Source of the DNA: Multifurca ochricompacta
Taxonomy: Eukaryota; Basidiomycota; Agaricomycetes; Russulales; Russulaceae
Assembly: GCA_022496185.1 (NCBI GenBank)
Contig: WTXG01000410.1
Location: forward strand, 1 to 24,798
Direction of reading: 5' to 3'
Length of the DNA stretch: 24,798 nt
Shown: positions 9,618-18,935 of the stretch, one piece after another
Numbering within the stretch: position 1 is the first letter of the stretch
Layout of the letters: the number at the start of each line of letters is the position of its first letter
Notes under the pieces: model-generated
Told to the model about the DNA's origin: nothing
Seen by the model: the letters and a program-made list of their open reading frames with translations, nothing else
Databases searched by the model: none
Made by a program: the position numbers and the translations under genes

Positions 9618-11211
9618 CAGTGGGTCAAAAAACTGTCCCAATGTTTGCACCATTTCTAGTATTCACTCTATAGCACCTCAGCATTTAGGACTCTGGTTAT
9701 GGTGTGGCTGTATGTCTGAAAGCCCTGCTTCCTGGCTACCATGCCCAATTTGGATCAAAGAGATTGGCCATGATATAAGCATTTTATGATCAAATCAAAT
9801 CAGTCAATCATTGGGACAGTTTTTTGACCCACATTTTAAATCCACTATCTGCCCAATTACTCCTTTTTTTCACCCCTTTTTGCCTTGGTAACTCCTTGAA
9901 TCCTTTTAGTCATCCTTTCTATAACCTTTTGCCATCATTCTGGTGCATTTTTATTCCACTCCTCCACCACCCTCTCCCACAACTCAGGTATCCCCTTGAC
10001 TGGTTAAGAACCTTCTTCAGATCCACCCAGAGGTGTCCAATGGGGCTAATATTTCAAGGGATTGGGCTATCCATACCAGGCTTCAATATTCCTGTCTTAA
10101 AACTGCTGGTTTGCCTTCTTGGAATTGTGTTTTGGGTCATTGTCCCACTGAAACATGCTTTCACCCTCCACCATTTCTTACTTTTCAAACCTTTCCACCA
10201 CTCCGCCATCCAAAATATCACAGTACTGGCATGGATTCATGATCCCATAAACCCCTGTAAGCATTCCTAGTCCATTCCACCCCATACAAGACCAATACCA
10301 TAAGTTCTTCCTCCTCCATGCTTGACTGTCAGGGTGGTGGTTCTGTCAGAGAGTGGTTACCATGAAAATTGGACAGTGGATGACTGGAAAAGGATCTTGT
10401 GGTCAGGTGAGACTATAATGAACAGAATTGGTTCAGACAGAAGGAGCTACACTTGGGAAAAATAAGGGAGAACCACCCTCTGACAGAACCACCACCCTGA
10501 CAGTCAAGCATGGAGGAGGAAGAACTTATGGTATTGGTCTTGTATGGGGTGAAATGGACTAGGAATGCTTACAGGGGTTTATGGGATCATGAATCCATGC
10601 CAGTACTGTGATATTTTGGATGGTGGAGTGGTGGAAAGGTTTGAAAAGTAAGAAATGGTGGAGGGTGAAAGCATGTTTCAGTGGGACAATGACCCAAAAC
10701 ACAATTCCAAGAAGGCAAACCAGCAGTTTTAAGACAGGAATATTGAAGCCTGGTATGGATAGCCCAATCCCTTGAAATATTAGCCCCATTGGACACCTCT
10801 GGGTGGATCTGAAGAAGGTTCTTAACCAGTCAAGGGGATACCTGAGTTGTGGGAGAGGGTGGTGGAGGAGTGGAATAAAAATGCACCAGAATGATGGGAA
10901 AAGGTTATAGAAAGGATGACTAAAAGGATTCAAGGAGTTACCAAGGCAAAAAGGGGTGAAAAAAAGGAGTAATTGGGCAGATAGTGGATTTAAAATGTGG
11001 GTCAAAAAACTGTCCCAATGATTGATTGATTTGATTTGATCATAAAATGCTTATATCATGGCCAATCTCTTTGATCCAAATTGGGCATGGTAGCCAGGAA
11101 GCAGGGCTTTCAGACATACAGCCACACCATAACCAGAGTCCTAAATGCTGAGGTGCTATAGAGTGAATACTAGAAATGGTGCAAACATCGGGACAGTTTT
11201 TTGACCCACTG
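9618..11211. mobile_element. Palindromic Tc1/mariner-derived element, copy 1
   Basis: This 1594-bp element is flanked by TA (9616-9617 and 11212-11213), the Tc1/mariner target duplication. Its ends are CAGTGGGTCAAAAAACTG and its complement. It consists of two inverted arms of 741 bp (9618-10358 and 10471-11211) around a 112-bp unique centre. Both arms carry the 3' half of a Tc1 transposase gene, so it cannot encode an intact enzyme and would need transposase from elsewhere. Removing it together with one TA restores ORF3 (tgt atg cac aag). Confidence 0.92.
10359..10985 (+). pseudogene. Tc1-like transposase fragment in copy 1
   Basis: The centre and right arm together read, with stops and frameshifts, as the middle and C-terminal part of a Tc1 transposase. 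They include WTVDDWKRILWSGETIMNRI (fits the W-S-D-E-T region), RIGSDRRSYTWEK, TVKHGGG, a DNDPKHNSKK-like segment after a frame change, and PIGHLWVDLKKVL (fits the conserved PIEHLW motif around the last catalytic residue). The N-terminal DNA-binding half is absent. The left arm carries a second copy of the 3' part on the minus strand (about 10358 down to 9840). Confidence 0.8.
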
Positions 11212-11599
11212 TATGCACAAGAACCCCCAAGGGGAGACTTGCTGGTGATGCAACAGCAAGTACCACATTAGCTGGAATTGCCCCCTTAATCACAAATGGT
11301 GCCGTCACTGCTGAAGTAACCTACACTGGAGTCAGTTCTGTATTTTCCGACATCTGGGTGTCGCTCCCACCATTGTCAATCCTTCGGGCTGGTGTGGAAA
11401 GTGTCTGCGACACAACACGGGGCATCGCGAGCTTGACTGTCCAGTCTACGACCTGTGTTGCCAGTGCGGATGACGTGGCCCATACGGCTTCCTGTGCACA
11501 CACCAATGCATGGCAGATGAAACATACACCATCGAAGATCAAAACTTGGCAGATGATTATGTGGACTTGGTGCAATATGATGATGGTGCGTGTTTCTAG
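11212..11599 (+). pseudogene. El1 ORF3, C-terminal zinc-cluster part
   Basis: This continues ORF3 after the Tc1-derived insert and ends at TAG 11597-11599. It has a CCHC knuckle beginning CW-stop-CNSKYHISWNC, followed by WCRHC; then WCGKCLRHNTGHRELDC (a CX2CX6HX4C cluster); then LCCQCG and GFLCTHQC (paired Cys). TGA stops at 11246, 11312 and 11471 break it. El5 has one of these (11312 equivalent) and sense codons at the others. The joined length is about 397 residues against 399 in El5. The knuckles suggest single-stranded nucleic-acid binding, but the role is unknown. Confidence 0.75.
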
Positions 11600-11618
11600 C
11601 TGGGTCAGCTCAAACCAG

Positions 11619-11630
11619 AAAGGAGGGTGA
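11619..11630 (+). promoter_or_regulatory. El1 polypurine tract
   Basis: AAAGGAGGGTGA lies directly before the 3' LTR start TGTTATG, the expected place for plus-strand priming. El5 has GAAGAGGGGGTGA at the same place on the minus strand (23461-23473). Confidence 0.7.
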
Positions 11631-12213
11631 TGTTATGACCAGGGCCCAGCAGCCCTATTTTCTTTACCCTCCCCAACAGGGACCCCACTCACCCACCAAC
11701 ACTACACTTTCTCATTACCTCTCCCTCCTGGGATCCCTCGCATGCATTGCTCCCATCCCCATGACTGTTGTTTAGACTTATGTACTCACTGTTTGCTCAT
11801 GATTGTTATCCTTATCTTCTTATTGTTACGACTGGACACTTACTTAATTCCCTATCAGAAGCCCGGCTTTACGCCCTGCACTTTCGTATATTTGGGCCCA
11901 CATGACTCCACTTTCTTATCTTGTAGACGCTCATCTCGATTATGTATATAAGTCTGCTGTAACTATGATGTAGACCTCAGACTCAACTTATTGAATACAT
12001 TGGTGTTTGTCTTCTGGACTTCCCCTTGAAACCTCTGACTCGTCTGTCTCAGTGCTTTTGGCACTTTCCCACTTAACATTGTCTTAGGGAGCAGCCCCTT
12101 TGACTTTGACTTGTCTCCCTTAAACTCCAAGAAGTCCTATTGGCTTCTTACCTGAACCCCTTGTCCAATGCTGTTGCACAAGTCATGCAGAACGTCCCAC
12201 ACCGGATGTAACA
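11631..12213 (+). repeat. El1 3' LTR
   Basis: 583 bp, TGTTATGACC to GGATGTAACA. It is the same length as the 5' copy, with only CpG-type differences seen. It is followed by the target duplication CTTCG. Confidence 0.95.
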
Positions 12214-12218
12214 CTTCG

Positions 12219-12263
12219 GACACTGACACTATGACTGGACACAGCAGGCACCTGGCTGTGACA
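12219..12263 (+). repeat. El2 5' LTR, last 45 bp
   Basis: This matches the end of the El2 3' LTR (19994-20038) from gacactgacacta to ctggctgtgaca, with one CpG difference (actatgac against actacgac). It was separated from 2574-3147 by the insertion of El1. Confidence 0.92.
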
Positions 12264-12265
12264 TT

Positions 12266-12276
12266 AGAACAGACTT
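12266..12276 (+). promoter_or_regulatory. El2 putative self-priming primer-binding site
   Basis: AGAACAGACTT, 2 nt after the LTR end, is the exact complement of AAGTCTGTTCT in the LTR (2902-2912 and 19748-19758). The match stops at 11 nt on both sides. No tRNA-type site is seen. Confidence 0.65.
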
Positions 12277-12343
12277 CCAATCTTAGGAACAGAAGAACTC
12301 ACCTGAATCGCAAGGTGATGATGACGCATCCCCTTGCCCGACT

Positions 12344-14050
12344 CCCAATCAACGACGTCCTATTCTGCAAGGGAACCCCAGACACCATCTGACAACGACT
12401 CGCTCGAATACCAGTCCCCTGGTTGAGACCTAGACGAGCCAATAGTACCACAGAACCTCGAAAGAACCTTACCTGCAGACTGAAATCGCTTTGCCCTTCT
12501 TGCAAGTGACTCTCTGACCGAAAGCACCTCCCACAACGAACCCATTGAACCAACAAATTCCAAATTCCTTCTTGAACCCCGACTGGAAGTGCGACTGCTC
12601 CAGGAGAACTCAATAATCTCCATTGATACCCACTTTGCAACCATGGCGACCTCCTTCCCATTTGTCCTTCTGACCTGACTGACCAATGACGTTGAACCAG
12701 AGCTAAAAGGAAACACGCGCTGGTTAGAACTTAGAGAAGAAAACGCACCCTTCTGAGGGTACTGGGTCCCCTACAGGAATACACGTCTCCCTGTTGACCT
12801 TTACCAAGGGACTTGGTACCACATTCGCCCTAACAGAGGACAGATTGAGGCCATCAGAGTAGCTCCTCACGAAACCAGACTAAACACACCTAGCACAACT
12901 CGAACCCCACTGACAGACCAAATCCTCCAGCCGCTATTTGAAGCGCTACCCACCGACACAAATCCTACACCAATGATGACCATCCCCGAACCACAACCTA
13001 AACAATGGCAACGATCAGTCAGCCCAGAAGACCCACATGAGGGACCCACCGCAATACTCGCCGTGCCCAAAGAAAATGTGACTGGAGGATGAGTTGAGGG
13101 GGTACCACCCCCATTCTTCGATGGAACCGGGCGGTGGCCGATGACTGGTGGACCCAGGTAGAACTTCACATCTTCTTGAATAACCATGCCACCATCATAA
13201 AGAACAAAATATCGCGAGTATCGTATGTGTTGGCTCTAATCAGAGGACCAAAGGTTAGCCAATGGGTAACGGAGCAAACAAGGTGGCTGGCCAATGTCTC
13301 CCACTACAAAATTCAAGAGCTGCACCCGTGGGAGAAATTCTGACAAATGTTTGCAGCAGCTTTGCCAACGTAGCCATGGGACAGAAGGCACTGCAGGAGC
13401 TAGCCAACCTTAAGATGACAAATGGAAACATCAACGATTACATTGCTGATTACCGAAGCCTTGCGGCTCGGGCAGAACTGTACCTGGACGACCCAGCCAC
13501 ATGTCAGAACTTCCAAAAGGGGTTACCACGGAAGCTCGTACAAACTATGATTACCCAGGACAGCCCCCAGACATTCAATGAAACAGCAGACTCAGCGCAG
13601 AAACATCATGCGAATTGGATCTTCATGCAGCACATGTTTGGGGATAAAACATCGATTGGCAATAGAAACAACAACCAAGGAAACGGATTCACACTCCCTC
13701 ACAGATGTGACCCAAACACAATGGACGTCAATGTCATCAAAAAGGCAGTTACTACTGAGGAGAAAGAACAGTACAGGAAAGAGGGATGTTGCTTTGAGTG
13801 CAGACACCAAGGGCATCTGATCTGAGATTGCCCCAACAAAAGACCTCAGCTGAGCACAAGTGCCCCAACCCGGACTGCCACCATTACAGAAGTATCACTG
13901 ACAACTGCGGCAGTACCCACCGGATCAGCTGCCTTGAAACCAGCTGTGAATATTGCGGAGCTCACGGCATCCCTGAAAACCATAACTGATGACCAACACC
14001 TAGAGTTGCAGAACCACTTTAAAGATGACGAGGATTTTTATATCGCTTGA
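12344..14050 (+). pseudogene. gag: El2 Gag, decayed
   Basis: From about 12350 to 13133 frame 1 is open except for TGA codons. Its content includes WLELREENAPF and GYWVPYRNTRLPVDLY ... TWYHIRP, a module that resembles the N-terminal module of El1 Gag. An indel near 13135 leads to frame 3 (WWTQVELHIFLNNH, capsid start) and another near 13360 to frame 2 (FANVAMGQKALQELANLKM, INDYIADYRSLAARAE). The CCHC knuckle CFECRHQGHLI-stop-DC is at 13790-13831, with TGA in place of an arginine. The tail ends NHFKDDEDFYIA and a TGA at 14048. That TGA probably was CGA, which would move the original stop to TAG at 14075. The start codon is not resolved. Pol follows in -1 register. Confidence 0.82.
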
Positions 14051-14072
14051 ATGACGTGGCCTTCATTCGAGC
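14032..14072 (+). promoter_or_regulatory. El2 putative -1 frameshift signal with 10-bp hairpin
   Basis: GGATTTT at 14032-14038 sits as G GAT TTT in the gag frame. A 6-nt spacer (tatatc) is followed by GCTTGAATGA (14045-14054), which pairs with TCATTCGAGC (14063-14072) over 10 bp with an 8-nt loop. The single wobble pair is where a CpG would have been (GCTCGA). The protease-containing frame is the -1 frame. Confidence 0.75.
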
Positions 14073-17022
14073 ATTAGTTTCACACCATGTATTCATTTCA
14101 CCAATCCGAGCAATGAAAATACTTGTTCCTCTTCATGGTGTGAAGGAAATGGCCAACATAGAAGCACTTGTGGACAGTGGTGCAACAGAAAACTTTATCA
14201 ATTACAAAACTGTTATCAAGCATTGACTCTCAACAAAATGACTCACGATCCCAAAGAAATCACAAAACATGGACAGAACACCTAACACCACCAGGAATAT
14301 TGATCAATATGTTGATCTTGATATAATCACTAATGATAAACTTAAGTGACATTGATTCTACATTGCATCAATTGGAGTAGACCAGATGATCTTAGGCTAC
14401 CCATGGTTTGCTGCCAGTAACCCGCTGATAGATTGGACACAAGGGCATCTCATGCAATCAATTCAACTTAACATGCCTGGTGAACAGATTAACAAATTGA
14501 ACATAGCTCAGGAACTGGTGATCAAAGCAAAGGATAATCTGGAGTGCACTTGGGATCAACTGGTACCACAAGAGTACTATCGACATCAGAAGGTGTTCAG
14601 TGATCAAGAAGCACAACAATTTCTGGAAGCATGACCCTGGGACCACAAAATCAAGCTAAAACCAGACATGCCCGTGACACTAGATTGTAAGATCTACCCA
14701 CTTGGACCTGGAGAACAAGATGTGTTGAACAAGTTCTTGGAAGAACACCTACAGAAAGGATATATAAAGGAATCAAAATCACCCTATGCATCGCCATTCT
14801 TCTTTATAAAGAAGAAAGATGGAAAACTAAGACCAGTCCAGGATTACTGCAAACTCAATGAGTGGACGATCCAAAACACCTACCCCCTCCCCCTAATTCC
14901 AGAGCTCATAGATCAAGTCTGCGGCAGCACTCTATTTATGAAGATGGATGTTTGCTGGGGATATAACAACATTTGCATAGTTCCAGAGGATCAATGGAAG
15001 GCAGCTTTCAAAACAGATCGAGGTCTATATGAGCCGAACATTATGTTCTTTGGTTTGACAAACTCTCCAGCAACCTTCCAAACCATGATGAATGCCGAGT
15101 TCCGAGACGAACTTAATGAACACAATGAAACTGGGAATGCTTGGTTTACTGTGTATATGGATGATATCTTGATTCATACTGATCACAATCTCCACAATCA
15201 TCAATCCAAAGTACATTGCATCTTGGATAAACTCAATAAATTGGATCTCTACCTCAAACCAGAGAAATGTGCTTTTGAACAGATGCATATTGAATATCTT
15301 GGTCTTATCCTAGAGGCGAACCAGGTGCACATGGATCTGATCAAGGTAGAAGGCATTGCCACTTGGAAAACACCTACGACAGTGAAAGAGATCCGCTCAT
15401 TCCTAGGGTTCTGTCAATTCTATCGATGATTCATCCAAGGATTTAGCAAGATCGTGGCTCCACTAAACGCACTCACCAGTTCCAAGAACCCTTGGAAATG
15501 GACCAACACGGAACAGGAGGCGTTCGATACTCTTAAGTGACGAGTGACCTCACAACCAGTACTAATGCAACCAGATTTTGAAGAACCTTTTATTGTGGAC
15601 ACTGATGCTTCAGGGTACGCTCTAGGGGCAACACTCAGTCAAAAGGATCAAGAAGGCCGACTTCACCCTATTGCCTATTTATCAAAAACCCTTGATGCAA
15701 TGCAGCGTAATTGGGATATCTACGATTGAGAGCTATTTGCAATCATCATTGCATTTAGATCATGGCGTCAATACCTCCTAGGCACCAAGCACAAAGTCCA
15801 AGTACACACCGATCATAACAATCTCCAGTACTTCAAAGAACCACAGAAACTCAATCGCCAACAAGCCAGATGGCTCCAGGAACTCACTGACTTTGATTTC
15901 ACCCTTGAACACATCCCAGGAAAACTTCATATGGTTGCTGACATGCTCTTGCATCGACCGGATGCAGATCGTGGGATAGATGATAATGATGAGATTACAG
16001 TCTTACTGGCAGATCTGTTTGTCAAAACATCACAACTGGTAAAACTCCCTTTTCCCAATACCCTTGCTGAACAATGCAGGATCCTTCAGCACTATCATGA
16101 CCATATACTAGCGGGACATCCAGGTATTGATAAAACTACACGTGGAGTTCAACGCAAGTACAAAGGCGGCAACCTCAAGGAGTTCATATGTGACTACGTC
16201 AGAGGATGCGCCAAATGCCAGGAGAATAAGCCAAAGCTTACAAAGAAAGCCCCTGTCTTTCCCCTAGATGTACTGGCTACTGGCAGCCTGTTCCAATATA
16301 TAGCTATGGATCTCATCATGGATCTCCCATCGGCAGGGAAGTATGATGTGGTACTCACTATTGTAGATCAAGGATGTTCTAAAGCTGCCAAATTCATACC
16401 CTGCTCCAAAGATATCACAGGTGAGGGAATTGCGGCCCTCTATTATCATCATCTTTTTCCGTTCTTTGGAATCCCACAGCACATCATCTCCGATTGAGAT
16501 CCACGGTTCACATCACATTTCTCACATGCATTAGCAAAAGTCCTCCAGATCCAACAGAACCTATCTACTGCATTTCACCCTCAGACAGACAGCTCGAGTG
16601 AACGTATGAATCTTTGGCTTGAACAATACTTGCGACTCTGGATAAGCGATGATCAATACAAATTGCCAGAATATCTGCCGCTCACTGAGTACATGCATAA
16701 TTCGTGGCCGCATGACAAGACAAAGCTGTCTCCGCATGTACTACTTCATGGAATACAATTTGACTGGAAAGCTGAACTTGCCGATACTAACATACCACAA
16801 GTCAACAAATGGTTACGTGATCTATATAATGCACAATCTTGTGCTGAGAATGCGTTCAGAATAACCACAGACAAACCGGATCGGCCATGCCTCGAGATTG
16901 GATCTCAAGTCTGGCTTGAAGGGAAGAACCTCAAGACACATTTCCCCTCGGCGAAACTGGCCCCACAACGATATGGACCTTTTACTATCTTGGCTAGTAT
17001 TTCCCCTGTTGCTTACTGCTTA
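14032..17022 (+). pseudogene. pol: El2 Pol part 1: protease, RT, RNase H, integrase, GPF
   Basis: One frame (frame 1) covers nearly 3 kb with no indel, TAA or TAG, and with TGA at about nine places (for example 14223, 14632, 15427, 15538, 15727, 16495), all fitting CGA arginine. At 14632 El1 still has CGA before PWDH. Landmarks: protease DSGATENF from 14173 and ILGYPWF; RT with YASPFFFIKKKDGKLRPVQD, CWGYNN and YMDD at 15154-15165; RNase H VDTDASGYALGATL from about 15595 and VHTDHNNL; integrase zinc domain HDHILAGHPG ... CAKC; catalytic Asp 16309, Asp 16492 and Glu 16600 (D,D35E); and APQRYGPF near 16965. The palindromic Tc1 insert enters at 17021 and the frame resumes at 18618. Confidence 0.94.
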
Positions 17023-18615
17023 CAGTGGGTCAAAAAACTGTCCCGATGTTTGCACCATTTCTAGTATTCACTCTATAGCACCTCAGCATTTAGGAATCTG
17101 GTTATGGTGTGGCTGTATGTCTGAAAGCCCTGCTTCCTGGCTACCATGCCAAATTTGGATCAAGTAATTGGCCATGATATAAGCATTTTATGATCAAATC
17201 AAATCAATCAATCATCGGGACAGTTTTTTGACCCACATTTTAAATCCACTATCTGCCCAATTACTCCTTTTTTTCACCCCTTTTTGCCTTGGTAACTCCT
17301 TGAATCCTTTTAGTCATCCTTTCTATAACCTTTTCCCATCATTCTGGTGCATTTTTATTCCACTCCTCCACCACCCTCTCCCACAACTCAGGTATCCCCT
17401 TGACTGGTTAAGAACCTTCTTCAGATCCACCCAGAGGTGTCCAATGGGGCTAATATTTCAAGGGATTGGGCTATCCATACCAGGCTTCAATATTCCTGTC
17501 TTAAAACTGCTGGCTTGCCTTCTTGGAATTGTGTTTTGGGTCATTGTCCCACTGAAACATGCTTTCACCCTCCACCATTTCTTACTTTTCAAACCTTTCC
17601 ACCACTCTGCCATCCAAAATATCACAGTACTGGCATGGATTCATGATCCCCTAAACCCCTGTAAGCATTCCTAGTCCATTCCACCCCATACAAGACCAAT
17701 ACCATAAGTTCTTCCTCCTCCATGCTTGACTGTCAGGGTGGTGGTTCTGTCAGAGGGTGGTTCTCCCTTATTTTTCCCAAGTGTAGCTCCTTCTGTCTGA
17801 AGCAATTCTGTTTATTATAGTCTCACCTGACCACAAGATCCTTTTCCAGTCATCCACTGTCCAATTTTCATGGTAACCACTCTCTGACAGAACCACCACC
17901 CTGACAGTCAAGCATGGAGGAGGAAGAACTTATGGTATTGGTCTTGTATGGGGTGGAATGGACTAGGAATGCTTACAGGGGTTTAGGGGATCATGAATCC
18001 ATGCCAGTACTGTGATATTTTGGATGGCAGAGTGGTGGAAAGGTTTGAAAAGTAAGAAATGGTGGAGGGTGAAAGCATGTTTCAGTGGGACAATGACCCA
18101 AAACACAATTCCAAGAAGGCAAGCCAGCAGTTTTAAGACAGGAATATTGAAGCCTGGTATGGATAGCCCAATCCCTTGAAATATTAGCCCCATTGGACAC
18201 CTCTGGGTGGATCTGAAGAAGGTTCTTAACCAGTCAAGGGGATACCTGAGTTGTGGGAGAGGGTGGTGGAGGAGTGGAATAAAAATGCACCAGAATGATG
18301 GGAAAAGGTTATAGAAAGGATGACTAAAAGGATTCAAGGAGTTACCAAGGCAAAAAGGGGTGAAAAAAAGGAGTAATTGGGCAGATAGTGGATTTAAAAT
18401 GTGGGTCAAAAAACTGTCCCGATGATTGATTGATTTGATTTGATCATAAAATGCTTATATCATGGCCAATTACTTTGATCCAAATTTGGCATGGTAGCCA
18501 GGAAGCAGGGCTTTCAGACATACAGCCACACCATAACCAGATTCCTAAATGCTGAGGTGCTATAGAGTGAATACTAGAAATGGTGCAAACATTGGGACAG
18601 TTTTTTGACCCACTG
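17023..18615. mobile_element. Palindromic Tc1/mariner-derived element, copy 2
   Basis: 1593 bp, flanked by TA (17021-17022, 18616-18617). It has the same structure as copy 1 but the opposite orientation, judged from the unique centre (17763-17874 here is the reverse complement of 10359-10470). The arms are 17023-17762 and 17875-18615. Precise loss with one TA rejoins integrase (tgc tta gct ctg cca). The two arms of this copy share variants that differ from copy 1. Confidence 0.92.
17240..17874 (-). pseudogene. Tc1-like transposase fragment in copy 2
   Basis: The minus strand from the centre into the left arm gives the same mid-to-C-terminal transposase remains as copy 1 (WKRILWSGE, TVKHGGG, PIGHLWVDLKKVL), with stops and frame changes. 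The right arm holds the duplicated 3' part on the plus strand (about 17875-18390). The N-terminal half is missing. Confidence 0.78.
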
Positions 18616-18935
18616 TAGCTCTGCCACACCACATGAAGATTCACAATGTATTCCATGTTAATCTTTTATCACCTTACCAGGAAACTGATGCTCATGGCCC
18701 TAACTATGCGAGGCCCCCTCCTGATTTGATTAACCAAGAAGAAGAGTATGAAGTGGATGCTATCTTGAATCATCGCACTTATGGGCACAAACAGAAACTC
18801 CAATACCTCGTCAGCTGGAAAGGTTATCCAGCTAGCGATAACTCCTGGGTCAATGAGGCTGATTGTCATGCACCAGACCTCATCAGATCTTATTCGCAAT
18901 CACTGTCTAGGTGCCAGGGTTGGCACCAGTCTTAA
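18616..18935 (+). pseudogene. pol: El2 Pol part 2: integrase C terminus and chromodomain
   Basis: This continues pol after the Tc1 insert: [14 protein letters not shown] (typical integrase tail), then a chromodomain beginning [11 protein letters not shown] with [17 protein letters not shown], ending at TAA 18933-18935. The aromatic and W-K-G-Y/F-x-x-x-x-N-S-W core is intact. No stop codon interrupts this part. Confidence 0.92.

Larger units (their letters stand above)
3148..12213 (+). mobile_element. El1: family A Ty3/Gypsy chromovirus with an extra 3' gene
   Basis: This element has two 583-bp LTRs (3148-3730, 11631-12213). Its flanks are CTTTG (3143-3147) and CTTCG (12214-12218), a 5-bp duplication with one CpG change. 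The empty site is visible in the El2 3' LTR (gggccttcggacactg). The interior carries gag, pol and ORF3, and ORF3 is split by a Tc1-derived palindrome. Without that insert the element is about 7.5 kb. It belongs to the same family as El4 and El5. Confidence 0.95.

Noticed and set aside
9824..10270. A 148-residue hydrophobic ORF present four times (9824-10270 +, 10559-11005 -, 17228-17674 +, 17963-18409 -), resembling a repeated membrane protein family.
   Set aside because: All four are the antisense of the Tc1 transposase 3' region in the palindrome arms. Their similarity follows from the arms being copies of each other, and the sense strand carries recognisable transposase motifs.
9618..11211. 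CRISPR-like or satellite repeat explanation for the repeated motifs.
   Set aside because: There are only two motif copies per arm in inverted orientation, with no regular spacers. TA flanks and transposase remains identify a DNA transposon derivative.
8810..11599. ORF3 as an envelope-like gene, as in some plant and insect Gypsy elements.
   Set aside because: There is no signal peptide, transmembrane segment or fusion-like hydrophobic stretch. The conserved features are zinc clusters and a helical region.
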